A stretch of 64,000 nucleotides of DNA from Hymenobacter sp. 5317J-9 (GTDB lineage: Bacteria > Bacteroidota > Bacteroidia > Cytophagales > Hymenobacteraceae): NCBI RefSeq assembly GCF_022921075.1, contig NZ_CP095050.1, forward strand, positions 4,774,001 to 4,838,000, written 5' to 3'. Positions 56,468 through 64,000 of this stretch are shown here, piece by piece. A program made the translations under genes and the position numbers. Numbering within the stretch: position 1 is the stretch's first letter; each line of letters opens with the position of its first letter. The notes below the pieces were generated by a model. That model did no database searches, was not told the DNA's origin, and worked only from the letters and a program-made list of their open reading frames with translations.

Positions 56468-57349
56468 CTACTCCTCGGCCCGGGCGGCATTGCGGGCCGC
56501 AATCTCGGCTTCGATGGCAGCGGCGGCTTCGTCGCGCAGCTGCCAGGGCGTTTTGCGGGCGCCCAGGCGCGAGAGCACCACCCCGCCAATGGCCGCCGCG
56601 GTAGCCGCTGCCAGGGCGGCCCAGCCCAACTCCGGAATTTCGCGCAGGCGCACCACCCATATGGCCACCAGCGCCCAGGCCACCACCAGCGGAAACACCA
56701 TGTCGCGGAAGGCACGGCTGATGATGAAGGCCAGCCCCACCAGCACCATCAACAAAATGATGGTGAACACCAGCGAAAGGCCTTCGGCAGTTTGCCAGCC
56801 CAGCTGCTGCAGCCCGATGGTGATGTTGATGGCCGAAGCCACCGATATCCAGCCCAGAAACAGCGAAAACGGCACGCCGGTCCAAGCCGGGGCCGCATCG
56901 GCAAAAATGCGGCGGCGTGCCCGGCCGTACGTCACGATGAGGCAGGCTAGCAACATTACCATCACGGCCACGCTAGGCAAAATCATTTCGTAGGCAAACA
57001 GCACCACCCAAGCGCTGGTGGCCACGCACGCAAGCGTGAGCGGCCGGGCCACGGCATCCGGCAGCGAGAGCCGGCGCTGGGCCGGCAGCAGCTGCCACAC
57101 CGAGTACACCACCAGGCCCAAAAAAATCAGTCCCCAGATGCTGAAGGCATAGCCGGCCGGCGTGAGCAGCGTGGGGTACTTGGCCGACACCTGCCCCATG
57201 GTCTGGCCATTGAAAGGGTGGGTGTTGGAATAGTAGTTCAGGAAAATGGTGCCCCAGATGGCCAGGGTGGTGAGCCAGCGCCAGGCCCGGCCCGTGGCCG
57301 TGGCGGTTGGCGCTGCGTAGGAGTCGGGAACGAGGGCGGGGGCGGGCAT
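56468..57349 (-). CDS. TspO/MBR-like tryptophan-rich integral membrane protein
   Basis: 293 residues with about eight hydrophobic helices. The first half recalls the tryptophan-rich sensory protein (TspO) family in its extended bacterial form: IWGTIFLNYYSNTHPFNGQTMGQVSAKYPTLL (quoted in part: FLNYYSNTHPFNGQTMG), TPAGYAFSIWGLIFLGLVVYSVWQLLP. The normal TspO is about 160 residues, so this is a longer relative. C-terminal helical tail is cytoplasmic and Ala/Glu/Arg-rich. TspO proteins bind porphyrins or cholesterol-like ligands; the role of the extended form is not known. Confidence 0.72.
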   Translation of the reverse strand: MPAPALVPDSYAAPTATATGRAWRWLTTLAIWGTIFLNYYSNTHPFNGQTMGQVSAKYPTLLTPAGYAFSIWGLIFLGLVVYSVWQLLPAQRRLSLPDAVARPLTLACVATSAWVVLFAYEMILPSVAVMVMLLACLIVTYGRARRRIFADAAPAWTGVPFSLFLGWISVASAINITIGLQQLGWQTAEGLSLVFTIILLMVLVGLAFIISRAFRDMVFPLVVAWALVAIWVVRLREIPELGWAALAAATAAAIGGVVLSRLGARKTPWQLRDEAAAAIEAEIAARNAARAEE

Positions 57350-57508
57350 ACGCAGACGGGGTGGGGCTCAACTACCTACGCGCTTACTGGGTGGGATGGA
57401 TTAGGCGCAAGGCTTCCCAATAGGCGCACCGCCGGGAGCGGCGGCGTCCGGTTATTCGGATAAAACCGCCTCTCCGTTGCTTATGGGCAACCGCTTGAGA
57501 CCACAACG

Positions 57509-60361
57509 TTACACTTTCTCGGCCAAAAACCGCGCAGTGTGATTGGTATCTTTCAGTTTTACCATGTCTTCCGGCGTGCCTTCGAAGAGCAGGTGCCCCC
57601 CGTTGAGGCCGCCCTCGGGGCCGAGGTCGATGAGCCAGTCGGCGCATTTGATGATGTCGACGTTGTGCTCGATGATGAGCACCGAGTTGCCCTGCTCCAC
57701 CAGCGCGTTCAGGGCGGTGAGCAGCTTGCTGATGTCGTGAAAGTGCAGGCCCGTGCTGGGTTCATCAAAGATGAACAGAATCTTATCCTGCTGAAGCGTA
57801 GCGCCTTTGGTGAGGAACGAGGCCAGCTTCACGCGCTGGGCCTCGCCCCCGCTCAGCGTGTTGGCCGACTGCCCCAGGCGGATGTAGCCCAAGCCCACGT
57901 CTTCCAGCGGCTTGAGGCGCTCGGCCACTTTGGGCTGGCTCTGGAAGAACTGCACGGCGTCGGTGACGGTCATTTCGAGCACCTCGTCAATGCCTTTGTC
58001 CTGAAATTTTATTTCCAGAATGTCCTGCTTGAATTTGTGGCCGCCGCAGCCTTCGCAGGTCAGGTAAATGTCGGCCATGAACTGCATCTCGATTTTCACT
58101 TGTCCTTCACCCTGACACACTTCGCAGCGCCCACCGTCGACGTTGAACGAGAAGTGCGAGGGCTTGAGGCCGCGCGCCTTGGCCAGCGGCTGCTCCGAAA
58201 ACAGCGTCCGAATCTGGTCGTAGGCCTTCACGTAAGTCACCGGGTTGGAGCGCGACGACTTGCCGATGGGGTTCTGGTCCACAAACTCTACGTGCGTCAC
58301 CTGGCCGTTCACGCCCGTCAGGCGGTCGAACTTGCCCGTGCTTTCGCCCGCGCCGCCGCCCAGCATCTTCATCAGGGCCGGCGCCAGAATGCGCTTGATG
58401 AGCGTGGACTTGCCCGAGCCCGACACGCCGGTGACGACGGTCATCACGCCAAGCGGCAGCTTCACGCTCACGTTTTTGAGGTTGTTTTCGCGGGCACCGG
58501 TCAGTTCCAGGGCGTTGCGCCAGGGGCGGCGCACCTTGGGCACGGGCACCTCCATTTTGCCGCTCAGGTACTTACCCGTGTAGGTTTCGGTGTCCTGCAG
58601 CAGTTGCTCCATGGTGCCCTGGAACATGAGGTTGCCGCCGCCGCTGCCGGCTTCGGGGCCGATGTCGATAATCTGGTCGGCGGCTTCCATCATCTTCTCC
58701 TCGTGCTCCACCACCACCACGGTATTCCCGAGCTGCTGCAACGAGCGCAGCACGCCAATCAGCTGCTCCGCATCCTTCGGGTGCAGGCCAATGCTGGGCT
58801 CATCGAGCACGTACATGGAGCCCACGAGCGCCGAGCCCAGCGAGGTGGCCAGCGAGATGCGCTGGCTCTCGCCGCCGCTTAGGGTGTTACTCAAGCGGTT
58901 CAGCGTGAGGTAGCCCAGACCCACGCGGTTGAGGTAGCCCAGGCGGTTGGTGATTTCCGTCACGAGGCGCTCGGCCACTTTGGCGTCGTGCTCGCTCAGG
59001 CTCATATTTTCGAAGAACTTCAGCGCCTCCGAGATGGGCAGCAGCACGATGTCGGCAATGCTGCGGCCGTCAATCTTCACGTACTGCGCGTCTTTGCGCA
59101 GGCGGGTTCCGCGGCAGTCAGGGCAGGTAGTGCGGCCCCGGTAGCGGCTTTGCAGCACGCGGTACTGGATTTTGTGGGTTTGCTCGCTCACCCACTTGAA
59201 GTAGGCGTCCAGGCCCTGGAAGTACTTATTGCCGGTCCAGAGCAGGCGCTGCTCGGCCTGGCTGAGCTCGTTGTAAGGCCGGTGAATGGGGAAGTCGAAG
59301 CGGATGCCGTTTTTCAGCAGCGGCTTCAGCCACTCGCCCTGCTTCTCGGTGCGCCAGGGCGCGATGGCGCCCTCGTACACGGTCATGCTCTTGTCCGGAA
59401 TGACCAGGTCCTCGTCGATGCCCAGCACCGAGCCGAAACCCTCGCAGGTTTGGCAGGCGCCGTAGGGGTTGTTGAAGGAAAAGAAGTTGACGCTGGGCTC
59501 CTCGAAAGTGATGCCGTCGAGCTCGAATTTGTCGGAAAACGTGCGGGTTTCGGGCTCGCGCTCGCCGCCCGACATCTGCACCAGGCAGGTGCCGTGGCCT
59601 TCAAAAAATGCGGTTTGCACCGAGTCGGAGAGGCGGAAGAGCAGGTCCTCGTCGTCGGGGCGCAACACGGCGCGGTCAATCATAATGAAAACGTCGCCCT
59701 TCACTTCGGGCTGGCCTTCGGCAATCAGGTCTTCAATTTGCGACGTCTCGCCGTTCACCACCACGCGGCTGTAGCCTTTTTGCAAGAGCAAATCCAGCTC
59801 CTTGCTCATGGCGCGGGTTTTGTCGGGGCGGTGCAACGGGGCCAGAATCATGGCGCGGGTGCCCTCGGGCTGCGCCGCCAGAAAGTCGACCACGTCGGCC
59901 ACGTTGTCTTTGCGCACCTGCTCGCCGCTCTCCGGCGAGAACGTTTTGCCCACCCGCGCAAACAGCAGCTTGAGGTAGTCGTAAATCTCGGTGCTGGTGC
60001 CCACCGTCGAGCGGTTGTTCTTGATGCTGACCTTCTGCTCGATGGCAATGGCCGGCGAAATGCCCCGGATGTAGTCCACGTCGGGCTTGTCCATGCGGCC
60101 CAGAAACTGGCGGGCGTAGCTGCTCAGGCTTTCCACGTACATGCGCTGGCCTTCAGCATACAAGGTATCGAAGGCGAGGCTCGATTTGCCCGAGCCCGAC
60201 AGGCCCGTGACAACGATGAACTGGTTGCGCGGCAGGGCCACGCTCAGGTTTTTGAGGTTGTGAACCCGGGCGTTTTTGATGAGGATAAATTCGCGTGGGT
60301 CGAGGTTATCAATGGCGTTGTCGGCGGGGGCCGAAACTTGCAAAGCGTCTTTTTTGGGCAT
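57509..60361 (-). CDS. uvrA: Excinuclease ABC subunit A
   Basis: 950 residues, full length. ATG 60361 (MPKKDALQVSAPADNAIDNL) chosen; upstream ATG at 60409 lacks similarity. Two ABC ATPase units: Walker A GLSGSGKSSLAFDTLYAEGQ.. near 55 and GVSGSGKSTLIKRIL near 650; signatures LSGGESQRISLA and LSGGEAQRVKLA; Walker B YVLDEPSIGLHP and FIFDEPSTGLHF. Zinc-binding Cys pairs are seen (CPDCRGTRL, CEVCQGEGQ, CEGCGGHKF). UvrA finds DNA lesions and loads UvrB in nucleotide excision repair. Monocistronic by appearance. Confidence 0.98.
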   Translation of the reverse strand: MPKKDALQVSAPADNAIDNLDPREFILIKNARVHNLKNLSVALPRNQFIVVTGLSGSGKSSLAFDTLYAEGQRMYVESLSSYARQFLGRMDKPDVDYIRGISPAIAIEQKVSIKNNRSTVGTSTEIYDYLKLLFARVGKTFSPESGEQVRKDNVADVVDFLAAQPEGTRAMILAPLHRPDKTRAMSKELDLLLQKGYSRVVVNGETSQIEDLIAEGQPEVKGDVFIMIDRAVLRPDDEDLLFRLSDSVQTAFFEGHGTCLVQMSGGEREPETRTFSDKFELDGITFEEPSVNFFSFNNPYGACQTCEGFGSVLGIDEDLVIPDKSMTVYEGAIAPWRTEKQGEWLKPLLKNGIRFDFPIHRPYNELSQAEQRLLWTGNKYFQGLDAYFKWVSEQTHKIQYRVLQSRYRGRTTCPDCRGTRLRKDAQYVKIDGRSIADIVLLPISEALKFFENMSLSEHDAKVAERLVTEITNRLGYLNRVGLGYLTLNRLSNTLSGGESQRISLATSLGSALVGSMYVLDEPSIGLHPKDAEQLIGVLRSLQQLGNTVVVVEHEEKMMEAADQIIDIGPEAGSGGGNLMFQGTMEQLLQDTETYTGKYLSGKMEVPVPKVRRPWRNALELTGARENNLKNVSVKLPLGVMTVVTGVSGSGKSTLIKRILAPALMKMLGGGAGESTGKFDRLTGVNGQVTHVEFVDQNPIGKSSRSNPVTYVKAYDQIRTLFSEQPLAKARGLKPSHFSFNVDGGRCEVCQGEGQVKIEMQFMADIYLTCEGCGGHKFKQDILEIKFQDKGIDEVLEMTVTDAVQFFQSQPKVAERLKPLEDVGLGYIRLGQSANTLSGGEAQRVKLASFLTKGATLQQDKILFIFDEPSTGLHFHDISKLLTALNALVEQGNSVLIIEHNVDIIKCADWLIDLGPEGGLNGGHLLFEGTPEDMVKLKDTNHTARFLAEKV

Positions 60362-60525
60362 AAACGAACTAACAGCGAGGAGGGGCCGGAAGGTTTCGGC
60401 CGCGAGCATTTGCTGCGGTTACGAAGGTACGGCCACGAGGGAGGGGAATATTTTTCTGCCTCGTGAAAATCCGCCTGAGCCGCGTCGTAGCATTGTCCTT
60501 CCATTCACCGCTCTTCCATTTCCTC

Positions 60526-61917
60526 ATGCCCACCCTTACCCGCTTCTTCCTCGGCACCGCCGCCGCGCTGCTCAGCTGCTTCGGTGCCCGCGCCCAGACG
60601 ACTCGCCCCAGCCTCACCGGCGACTGGAACGGCGCGCTGGGCCCCATCGACTTCATCCTGCACCTCACCGACCCGGCCGCCGGGCCGCGCACGGCCACGC
60701 TCGACATCCCGGCCCAAAAGGCCAAGGGTCTGCCCCTGCAGTTCACCGCCCCCGGCGACAGTGTGTACCTGCGCCTCGCCCAGCCCGAAGCCCGCTTCGC
60801 CGGCCGCCGCTCGGCCGACGGTCAGCAGTTGCTGGGCGAATGGCAGCAGGGACTGCGCGCCTTCCCGCTCACGCTGGCCCGGGGCGCCGCCAATGCCAAG
60901 CCCGCCCTGCGCCGCCCCCAAACGCCGCAGCCGCCCTTCCCCTACCAGTCGGCCGACGTCACATTCAAAAACGAGAAAGCCGGCGTGACGCTGGCCGGCA
61001 CCTACACCGTACCGGCCGACAAAGGCCCCTTTCCGGCCGTGGTGCTGCTCACCGGCTCGGGCCCCGAAGACCGCAACGAAACCATTTTCGGCCACCAGCC
61101 TTTCGCGGTGCTGGCCGACTACCTCACCCGCCACGGCATCGCCGTGCTGCGCTTCGACGACCGCGGCGTGGGCCAGAGCGGCGGCGCCCAGCAAAACATG
61201 ACCAGCGCCGACTACACCACCGACGCCCAGGCCGCGCTGGCCTGGCTGCGGGCCCAGCCGGGCATTCGCAAAAACCAGGTGGGCGTGCTGGGCCACAGCG
61301 AGGGCGGCACGGCGGCCATTGGGGCAGCCATTCAGCCGGCAGGGCCCGATTTCCTGGTGCTGCTGGCGGCGCCCGGCATTGCGGGCGATGAGCTGATTGT
61401 GCAGCAGTCATTGGCCATCACCCGCCTGCAAACGAAGGATGCCGCGCAGCTGGCCGCCGTCGAAAAACAAGCGCGGGCCATGACGCAGATTGTTCAGAAA
61501 ACGCCCGACGACGCCCAGGCCCGCGCCCAGCTCACGGCCCTCTACAACCCCACCAACGCCCCCGAAATAAAGGCCGCGCTGGAGCCGCAGTTGGTCGTCA
61601 TGGTTTCGCCCTTCTACCGCCACCTGCTCGCCGACCGCCCGGCCCAGACGCTGGCCAAGGTGCGCTGCCCGGTGCTGGCCCTCGGTGGCAGCAAAGACGT
61701 GCAGGTGCCCGCCACCCGCAACCTGGCCGCGACGGCGGCCGCCCTCAAAGCCGGCGGCAACCGCGACGCAACCGCCAAAGAGCTGCCCGGTCTGAATCAC
61801 CTTTTTCAACCCGCTACCACCGGAAGCATCGGTGAATACGGCACCATAGAAGAAACCTTTTCGCCTGCTGCCCTGCAGCTCATTGGCGACTGGATTGCAC
61901 GGCATACCAATAAGTAA
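60526..61917 (+). CDS. Secreted alpha/beta hydrolase (S33-like), active form
   Basis: 463 residues. ATG 60526 begins a signal peptide (FFLGTAAALLSCFGARAQ). Residues ~25-130 are an N-terminal beta domain (LTGDWNGALGPIDFILHLTD); ~145-463 is the alpha/beta hydrolase: VVLLTGSGPEDRNE (oxyanion region), AVLRFDDRGVGQSGG, nucleophile Ser258 in VLGHSEGG, acid Asp in LGGSKDVQVP, His in LPGLNHLFQP. The group cleaves esters or peptides; substrate unknown. The gene at 62092 is a tandem paralog whose nucleophile is lost. Confidence 0.9.
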   Translation: MPTLTRFFLGTAAALLSCFGARAQTTRPSLTGDWNGALGPIDFILHLTDPAAGPRTATLDIPAQKAKGLPLQFTAPGDSVYLRLAQPEARFAGRRSADGQQLLGEWQQGLRAFPLTLARGAANAKPALRRPQTPQPPFPYQSADVTFKNEKAGVTLAGTYTVPADKGPFPAVVLLTGSGPEDRNETIFGHQPFAVLADYLTRHGIAVLRFDDRGVGQSGGAQQNMTSADYTTDAQAALAWLRAQPGIRKNQVGVLGHSEGGTAAIGAAIQPAGPDFLVLLAAPGIAGDELIVQQSLAITRLQTKDAAQLAAVEKQARAMTQIVQKTPDDAQARAQLTALYNPTNAPEIKAALEPQLVVMVSPFYRHLLADRPAQTLAKVRCPVLALGGSKDVQVPATRNLAATAAALKAGGNRDATAKELPGLNHLFQPATTGSIGEYGTIEETFSPAALQLIGDWIARHTNK

Positions 61918-61946
61918 GCTTCAGCTGCTGTTCAGAAACACCGCCC

Positions 61947-61974
61947 CACGGCCCGGCCCCCAGGTCGGGCCGTG
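61947..61974 (+). terminator. Hairpin after the first alpha/beta hydrolase gene
   Basis: CACGGCCCG / CGGGCCGTG with a short loop, then TTGTTG. Probable terminator, 30 bp after the stop. Confidence 0.55.
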
Positions 61975-62007
61975 TTGTTGGTGGGCTTTGCATCAGTTGC
62001 TTTTTTA

Positions 62008-62038
62008 TTGGCCAGGCTATCCTTTCTCTGTACTTTTC
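62008..62038 (+). promoter_or_regulatory. Candidate promoter of the second alpha/beta hydrolase gene
   Basis: TTG at 62008-62010 and TACTTTTC at 62031-62038, 20 bp apart, near the Bacteroidetes consensus; leader of about 50 nt. Confidence 0.35.
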
Positions 62039-62091
62039 AGGCTTGAATTCCGTAAGACGTTATTAGAGCCACGTTAGAATAGTCTGATTCC

Positions 62092-63567
62092 ATGATAAGA
62101 TTTTTACTTGCCGCCATTTTTCTAGCCACTTCCGTGCTTGGCGCCGCGGCGGCTACCCCGCCCGTAGCCGCCGCTCCGCTCAACGGCCAGTGGAAGGGCC
62201 CGCTGAAGCTGCTCGGCGGCCAGATTACGGTGGTCATCACCATTGTGCCGCTCACCAACGGCACCTACTACGGCGCCCTCGATGCGCCCCAGCAGCGCAT
62301 CAGCCGCATGCCGGTGGAGGTTGAGTTGAAAGGAGCTGACCTCACCCTGCGCATCGAGCAGGCGGGCAGCAGCTTTGTGGGCAAGGTGCTGGAAGGAGGC
62401 GCCAAGCTTAGCGGCACTTGGACGCAGCCGGGCGTGAAATCGGCCATGGTGCTCACGCGCAGCCTGGCCGGCGCAGCGCCCACCAAGCTGCGAATTGCCC
62501 CGCCCTACCGCGAAAACCAAATCACTTTTAAGAACCCCAGCACCCGGCAGAAGCTGGGCGGCACGCTCACGGTGCCGGCCGGCGAAGGCCCCTTCCCGGC
62601 CGTGGTGCTCCTCTCCGATTCGGGCCCCCAGAACCGCGACGTGGAAGTGACAGGCTACCGCATGTTTGGCCAGCTGGCCGACTACCTCACCCGCCACGGC
62701 ATCGCCGTGCTGCGCTTTGACGACCGCGGCGTGGGCCAGAGCGGCGGCGTGTATGCCAACGCCACCACCGCCGACCTGGTGAGCGACGCCCAGGCGGCGC
62801 TGGCCTTTGTGCGCACCCGGCCGCTCATTGCGCCGGGCCGGGTGGGCCTGCTCGGGCACGGCGAGGGCGCCAACGTGGCCCTGCTCACGGCCGCCGCGCC
62901 GGGCCGCGCGCCGGCCTTTGTGGTGTCGCTGGCCGGCTACGGGCAGCCGGGCTACGACGTGCTGCTGCGCCAGCAGGGCGAAATCATGCGCCTGATTGGG
63001 GCCGACCCCGCCCAAGTGAAAGCCGCCCAGGACGTGTACCAGCGCACGGTGAGCGTCATTCGCCAGACGCCCGACGATGCAGCAGCCCGCGCCAAGGTGG
63101 TGAGCCTGCTCAGCGGCGCCAACACCGGGTTCGACGCCGGCATGGCCCGCGCCCGCGCCGTGCAGCTCACCTCGCCCTGGGCCCGCTATTTCTTCGACTT
63201 CGACCCGCAGGTGCAATTGGCCAAGGTGCAAAGCCCGGTGCTGCTGCTCAACGGCACGGCCGACCTGCAGGTATCGGCCCGCCGCAACATGACGCTGCTG
63301 CACCGGGGCCTGCGCCGCGCCCACCGCAGCGTGACGTCGGTGCGGCTCGACGGCGTGAACCACCTGTTTCAGCCCTCGCCGGCCCAATGGCCGCTGGTGA
63401 ACGGCCAGCAGCAGGCCACGTTCTCGCCCATCGCGCTGAAAAAAATTCAGGATTGGGTGGCGCTCGAAACCAAGGTGCCCGCCATTCCGGTGCCCGCGCC
63501 GGCCAAGCGCCCGGCCGCCGAGCCCAAGGTGGCCAAGTCGGCCGGCCCGGCCCGCCCCCGCGGCTAA
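62092..63567 (+). CDS. Secreted alpha/beta hydrolase paralog lacking the nucleophile serine
   Basis: 491 residues. Signal peptide MIRFLLAAIFLATSVLGAAA. Same architecture as the gene at 60526: N-terminal beta domain (LNGQWKGPLKLLGGQITVVI), then VVLLSDSGPQNRD, AVLRFDDRGVGQSGG, LLNGTADLQVS (acid Asp) and LDGVNHLFQP (His). At the nucleophile elbow, however, it reads LLGHGEGANV with Gly257 (codon GGC, 62860-62862) where the paralog has Ser in GHSEGG. Triad Asp and His remain. It is probably a pseudoenzyme, binding protein, or altered enzyme. A Pro/Ala/Lys tail ends the protein. Confidence 0.88.
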   Translation: MIRFLLAAIFLATSVLGAAAATPPVAAAPLNGQWKGPLKLLGGQITVVITIVPLTNGTYYGALDAPQQRISRMPVEVELKGADLTLRIEQAGSSFVGKVLEGGAKLSGTWTQPGVKSAMVLTRSLAGAAPTKLRIAPPYRENQITFKNPSTRQKLGGTLTVPAGEGPFPAVVLLSDSGPQNRDVEVTGYRMFGQLADYLTRHGIAVLRFDDRGVGQSGGVYANATTADLVSDAQAALAFVRTRPLIAPGRVGLLGHGEGANVALLTAAAPGRAPAFVVSLAGYGQPGYDVLLRQQGEIMRLIGADPAQVKAAQDVYQRTVSVIRQTPDDAAARAKVVSLLSGANTGFDAGMARARAVQLTSPWARYFFDFDPQVQLAKVQSPVLLLNGTADLQVSARRNMTLLHRGLRRAHRSVTSVRLDGVNHLFQPSPAQWPLVNGQQQATFSPIALKKIQDWVALETKVPAIPVPAPAKRPAAEPKVAKSAGPARPRG

Positions 63568-63598
63568 GGGCCAGCCAATAGACGAAGTACCACCCCGG

Positions 63599-63632
63599 CG
63601 CGGCCGCGAAGCACAAATTGCTTCGCGGCCGC
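63599..63632 (+). terminator. Hairpin after the second alpha/beta hydrolase gene
   Basis: GCGGCCGCGAAGCA / TGCTTCGCGGCCGC perfect stem with a 6-nt loop; no T run. Probable terminator. Confidence 0.6.
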
Positions 63633-63767
63633 ACTGCGTTGGGCCTGGCTATTGGTTTGGTTTTTTGGCTTATACTTGCTTCTGCTAATCCGGCTCAACG
63701 TACGTTTTGTTGCGGGCCGCAATCTTCTCTCTTCTACCTCATTCACGCCCCCTCACGGGGACTTCCC

Positions 63768-64000
63768 ATGGCCGCTCTGCCGCCTTCGCCCCGCCCCCGC
63801 TGGTCCTGGGACGACTCGCGCCCCATGCGCTGGGTGCGCCGCTCCTTCGGCTACTCGCGCGGCGAGGCCCGGGGGCTGGTGGGCCTGCTGGGCATCATGC
63901 TGCTGACCATTGCGGCCCCCCTCCTGCTGCGCCCCGAGCTGCCCGTGTACCTGCCCGAGGCCGACCAGAAGGGCGTGAACGAGCTGGCCGCGCAGCTCAA
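63768..64000 (+). CDS. ComEA-like helix-hairpin-helix protein, N-terminal part (cut by window edge)
   Basis: 77 codons from ATG 63768 to the window end. Begins MAALPPSPRPRWSWDDSRP, then RRSFGYSRGEARGLVGLLGI and a single membrane segment (MLLTIAAPLLL), then EADQKGVNELAAQL. The pattern of RxxFGYSRxEARG before one membrane helix is what I remember from Bacteroidetes helix-hairpin-helix (ComEA-like, DNA-binding) proteins. The HHH repeats would lie beyond the window, so the assignment is tentative. Confidence 0.5.
   Translation, partial: MAALPPSPRPRWSWDDSRPMRWVRRSFGYSRGEARGLVGLLGIMLLTIAAPLLLRPELPVYLPEADQKGVNELAAQL

Noticed and set aside
58988..60466. Plus-strand frames opposite uvrA (57539-58882 and 58988-60466)
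   Set aside because: Antisense shadows of a fully conserved uvrA.
1..64000. tRNA, rRNA, insertion sequences, phage or conjugative genes
   Set aside because: None could be recognised by eye; no transposase, integrase, or cloverleaf-like sequence was seen.

Overview
The window reads as chromosomal DNA of a GC-rich member of the Bacteroidota, most likely Hymenobacter or a close relative in Cytophagales. Support: SusC/SusD pair, type IX secretion (T9SS) type A C-terminal sorting domains, TAnnTTTG-type -7 boxes, a very conserved Sphingobacteria/Cytophagales LacI-type regulator, and the style of PrmA, UvrA and M20 dipeptidase. The species is an inference. No rRNA, tRNA, CRISPR array, insertion sequence or phage gene was seen.

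Layout. 1-4.4 kb: a partial PagL-like lipid A deacylase, then five tandem paralogous outer-membrane beta-barrel genes, four of them followed by strong hairpin terminators and the last by a bidirectional one. 4.4-9.4 kb (minus strand): M20 dipeptidase, an unknown secreted protein, two tandem paralogous secreted proteins, an HTH regulator with operator-like repeats, plsY. 9.5-15.1 kb: a giant 1845-residue secreted protein of unknown function. 15.4-24.9 kb: Gfo/Idh oxidoreductase, fbp, a small SnoaL-like protein, then the uronate catabolic genes exuT, eda, kdgK, uxaC, uxaA. 24.9-54 kb: uxaB, PL10 pectate lyase, susD, susC, kduI, kduD, pectinesterase, SSS symporter, GH105 hydrolase, a CE12-GH28 fusion, two T9SS-secreted proteins (one a large pectinesterase), a frameshifted TonB-plug protein, a LacI-family regulator, and a PL1 pectate lyase. 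54-64 kb: prmA, a DUF6150-like protein, tpiA, a TspO-like membrane protein, uvrA, two alpha/beta hydrolases (one with the nucleophile lost), and the start of a ComEA-like gene.

The centre is a nearly complete pectin-to-pyruvate island. Secreted enzymes (CE8, CE12, PL1, PL10, GH28) de-esterify and cut homogalacturonan/rhamnogalacturonan; SusCD imports oligomers; GH105 releases unsaturated uronate; KduI/KduD and UxaC/UxaB/UxaA are the two arms that converge on 2-keto-3-deoxygluconate; KdgK and Eda yield pyruvate and glyceraldehyde-3-phosphate; TpiA and Fbp lie nearby for gluconeogenesis. ExuT and the SSS symporter are likely inner-membrane uptake routes.

Two patterns beyond the genes stand out. 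First, an 18-bp palindrome, ATCGTTNCCGGNAACGAT, occurs at six places, all in front of pectin genes, all oriented alike with an A-rich tail toward the gene, and in four cases about 50-60 bp from a TAATATTG-like box: a probable regulon, likely of the LacI-type protein at 51 kb, with the geometry of an activator. Second, eight ~95-125 bp inverted repeats (REP/MITE-like, arms built on GTCATGCNGAGC...GAAGCATCTC) sit in intergenic gaps, four of them inside the uronate gene run.
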